Source of the DNA: an uncultured Collinsella sp.
Lineage (GTDB): Bacteria > Actinomycetota > Coriobacteriia > Coriobacteriales > Coriobacteriaceae
NCBI GenBank assembly: GCA_958419975.1
Contig: CATZIG010000029.1
Location: 1 to 14,455 of the forward strand
DNA: 14,455 nucleotides
Reading direction: 5' to 3'
Part shown: piece after piece, positions 12,869-14,455 of the stretch
How the letters are laid out: each line of letters opens with the position of its first letter
Numbering within the stretch: position 1 is the stretch's first letter
Position numbers and translations under genes: made by a program
Notes under the pieces: generated by a model
The model's database searches: none
Told to the model about the DNA's origin: nothing
What the model saw: the letters and a program-made list of their open reading frames with translations, nothing else

Positions 12869-14347
12869 CTACCCAAGATCCTCGCCATTAGTGGCGATAC
12901 ATTTCTGATACCAATAGAAAGAGTCTTTACGCGAGCGCTCCGCAGTGCCGTTGCCGCAATTATCCAGATCGACATAGATAAGCCCGTAGCGCTTGTCCAT
13001 CGTAAGAGGACCGCAGGCAACAAGGTCAATGAATCCCCAGATCATGTATCCGCGCACGTCAACGCCATCGATCACTGCTTCCTTAAGGCACTTTATGTGC
13101 TGGCGCAAATAATCGATTCGATACTCGTCGTGGATGCTGCCATCCTCCTCGACTACATCAGATGTACCGAGGCCGTTCTCGGCGATATACAGGGGCAGCC
13201 CATAGCGGTCATACATCTGGTTAAGGGTAACCCTCAGGCCAATGGGATCGAGCTGCCAGCCCCACTCACTCGTCTCGAGATAAGGGTTCTTGTTTGCCAT
13301 GACCAGATTTCCCGCAGTCTTCTCCCATCCCTGATCGCAGGTGGATACCTGGGAAAAGTAGTACGAGAAGGCCAGGAAGTCGACCGTGTTGCGAGCGATG
13401 AGCTCTTCATCGCCCGGCTCCATTTGAATCTCGATATCGCACGCGTCGAAATAGCGATTCATATAAGCGGGGTATTTTCCACGAGCCATCACGTCCGTAT
13501 AGAACCAGTTGGAATACTGGTCGTCGTGAATAGCCTGCATGTTATCTTCGGGACGGCAGGTGGCGGGATACGTACAGAATCGAGCAATCATGCCGCCAAC
13601 GGGAGTATCGGGCGAAAGACGATGGACAATCTCGACGGCGCGCGCATTGGCAACGAACTCGTGGTGCAGGCACTGGAAGATGGCTCGATCGAAATTCTCC
13701 CCCTCTTCGTCTTTGACCAGACAGACCCCGTCCCAAGGCGAAAAACGCGCTGCATTGAACTCGTTAAAAGGCAGCCAGAAATCGACAAGATCGCCCAATT
13801 CCGTAACGATTGTCTCGACATAGCGGGCAAAGAAATCAATCGTCTTGCGATTCTTCCATCCCCCATATGTGGTGACAAGATTTACCGGGATGTCATAGTG
13901 GAGCATGGTGACGAAGGTTTTAATGCCGTGCTTTTTGCACTCACCCAGCATGCTTCGATACCACTCGATGCCTTCGCGGTTAGGCTCAAGATCATCTCCG
14001 TTAGGATAGATTCGGCTCCAGCAAATAGAAGTGCGGAACAGCTTGAGGCCCATCTCCGCAAAAAGCGCGATGTCCTCACGGTAGTGATGATAGAAGTCGT
14101 TACCGCGCCTAAACGGGTAGAACTCAACACCATCATCTGCGAGAGCGTTCATTAGTTCGTCATGGCAGAAGGGGTTGTTTTGATGCTTGTCCTCAATCTG
14201 GTCATGAGTCCAGGTACCATCCAGCCATCGACAATCCTGCGTCGACTTTCCCTTTCCGCCCTCATTCCAGGCGCCATCGGCCTGCGAGCACGATATGGCT
14301 CCGCCCCATAAAAAGTCGGAGTCAAACCCATGTTTTAACTTACTCAT
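12869..14347 (-). CDS. 6-phospho-beta-glucosidase, glycoside hydrolase family 1
   Basis: A 492-residue GH1 enzyme expected to split the phosphorylated beta-glucoside delivered by the neighbouring PTS permease. The N-terminal signature FLWGGAISCSQADGAW is at 12-27; the acid/base glutamate is E196 in LPFNEFN; the nucleophile is E390 in YIAENGLG. DKRYGLIYVD (451-460), with K452 and Y454, matches the phosphate-binding loop of phospho-glucosidases, but the residue usually serine in 'DLVS' is alanine here (A444). AAGGAGGG lies four bases before the ATG at 14347; an in-frame upstream extension to 14419 lacks a ribosome site. It is the first gene of the two-gene operon. Confidence 0.93.
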   Translation of the reverse strand: MSKLKHGFDSDFLWGGAISCSQADGAWNEGGKGKSTQDCRWLDGTWTHDQIEDKHQNNPFCHDELMNALADDGVEFYPFRRGNDFYHHYREDIALFAEMGLKLFRTSICWSRIYPNGDDLEPNREGIEWYRSMLGECKKHGIKTFVTMLHYDIPVNLVTTYGGWKNRKTIDFFARYVETIVTELGDLVDFWLPFNEFNAARFSPWDGVCLVKDEEGENFDRAIFQCLHHEFVANARAVEIVHRLSPDTPVGGMIARFCTYPATCRPEDNMQAIHDDQYSNWFYTDVMARGKYPAYMNRYFDACDIEIQMEPGDEELIARNTVDFLAFSYYFSQVSTCDQGWEKTAGNLVMANKNPYLETSEWGWQLDPIGLRVTLNQMYDRYGLPLYIAENGLGTSDVVEEDGSIHDEYRIDYLRQHIKCLKEAVIDGVDVRGYMIWGFIDLVACGPLTMDKRYGLIYVDLDNCGNGTAERSRKDSFYWYQKCIATNGEDLG

Positions 14348-14455
14348 TTGCCCTCCTTGATCGGATGCTCCAGCTGATAACCCAATACTAGGAAGAACAA
14401 GATGCATAAGATATCGCATAGAAAGCGTTGGTTTATAACATTTTTTTAGATATAA
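14348..14455 (-). promoter_or_regulatory. Upstream region of the beta-glucoside operon, AT-rich
   Basis: This AT-rich stretch should hold the operon promoter, but it is cut by the window edge and no convincing -35/-10 pair is assigned. It contains AACGCTTT on the gene's strand (14422-14429), the same octamer as in the LacI-type operator upstream of the dehydrogenase. I see no BglG/LicT-type antiterminator site with an overlapping terminator within these bases. Confidence 0.3.

Noticed and set aside
13097..14155. Plus-strand open frame of 352 residues opposite the phospho-glucosidase
   Set aside because: The composition looks fairly protein-like, but it has no ribosome site or family motif and lies wholly antisense to a GH1 gene with all catalytic motifs.
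14348..14455. Possible BglG/LicT antiterminator site upstream of the beta-glucoside operon
   Set aside because: I could not find the expected RNA antiterminator sequence with an overlapping terminator hairpin; the leader may continue outside the window.

Overview
The window is GC-rich chromosomal DNA from a Gram-positive-style bacterium. Strong Shine-Dalgarno sites, a beta-glucoside PTS, an Rrf2 regulator beside cysK and mnmA, and a FucO-type dehydrogenase together suggest a gut Coriobacteriia, most likely Collinsella or a close relative. That placement is inferred from gene style and was not tested by a database search. No rRNA, tRNA, CRISPR array, transposase or integrase is visible. Eleven protein genes are supported, one of them cut by the left edge.

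Left part (1-2230). An AddB/RecC-like nuclease-helicase subunit runs leftward out of the window. It is followed on the right by a hairpin-rich repeat-like stretch, then by a leftward YerC/YecD (TrpR-like) regulator with its own promoter and terminator, and a rightward four-helix YvlD/phage-holin-4 family membrane protein.

Sulfur region (2231-5133). A leftward Rrf2 regulator with four clustered cysteines is divergent from cysK (cysteine synthase), and mnmA (tRNA 2-thiouridylase) follows cysK. The Rrf2-cysK intergenic region carries promoters in both directions, each overlaid by a dyad. An extended -10 promoter runs straight into a strong intrinsic terminator between cysK and mnmA. The arrangement recalls the cymR-yrvO-mnmA cluster of Bacillus, with cysK in place of the cysteine desulfurase.

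Middle (5134-8250). A 23-bp perfect inverted repeat separates mnmA from a convergent M42 metallo-aminopeptidase. Upstream of the peptidase lie about 600 bases without a convincing gene but full of short inverted and direct repeats. Next comes a leftward FucO-like iron-dependent lactaldehyde reductase with a LacI-type operator upstream.

Right part (8250-14455). A leftward YoaK/DUF1275 membrane protein is divergent from a rightward YgiQ-type radical SAM protein with low-complexity basic tails. A leftward two-gene beta-glucoside operon closes the window: a GH1 6-phospho-beta-glucosidase followed by a PTS EIIBC permease without an EIIA domain. The stop codon of the first gene lies within the ribosome-binding site of the second.

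Most of the window is ordinary metabolism. The most interesting material is regulatory or structural: the sulfur cluster's control region, the promoter-terminator overlap before mnmA, the REP-like inverted repeats, and the twin operator half-sites upstream of the dehydrogenase.
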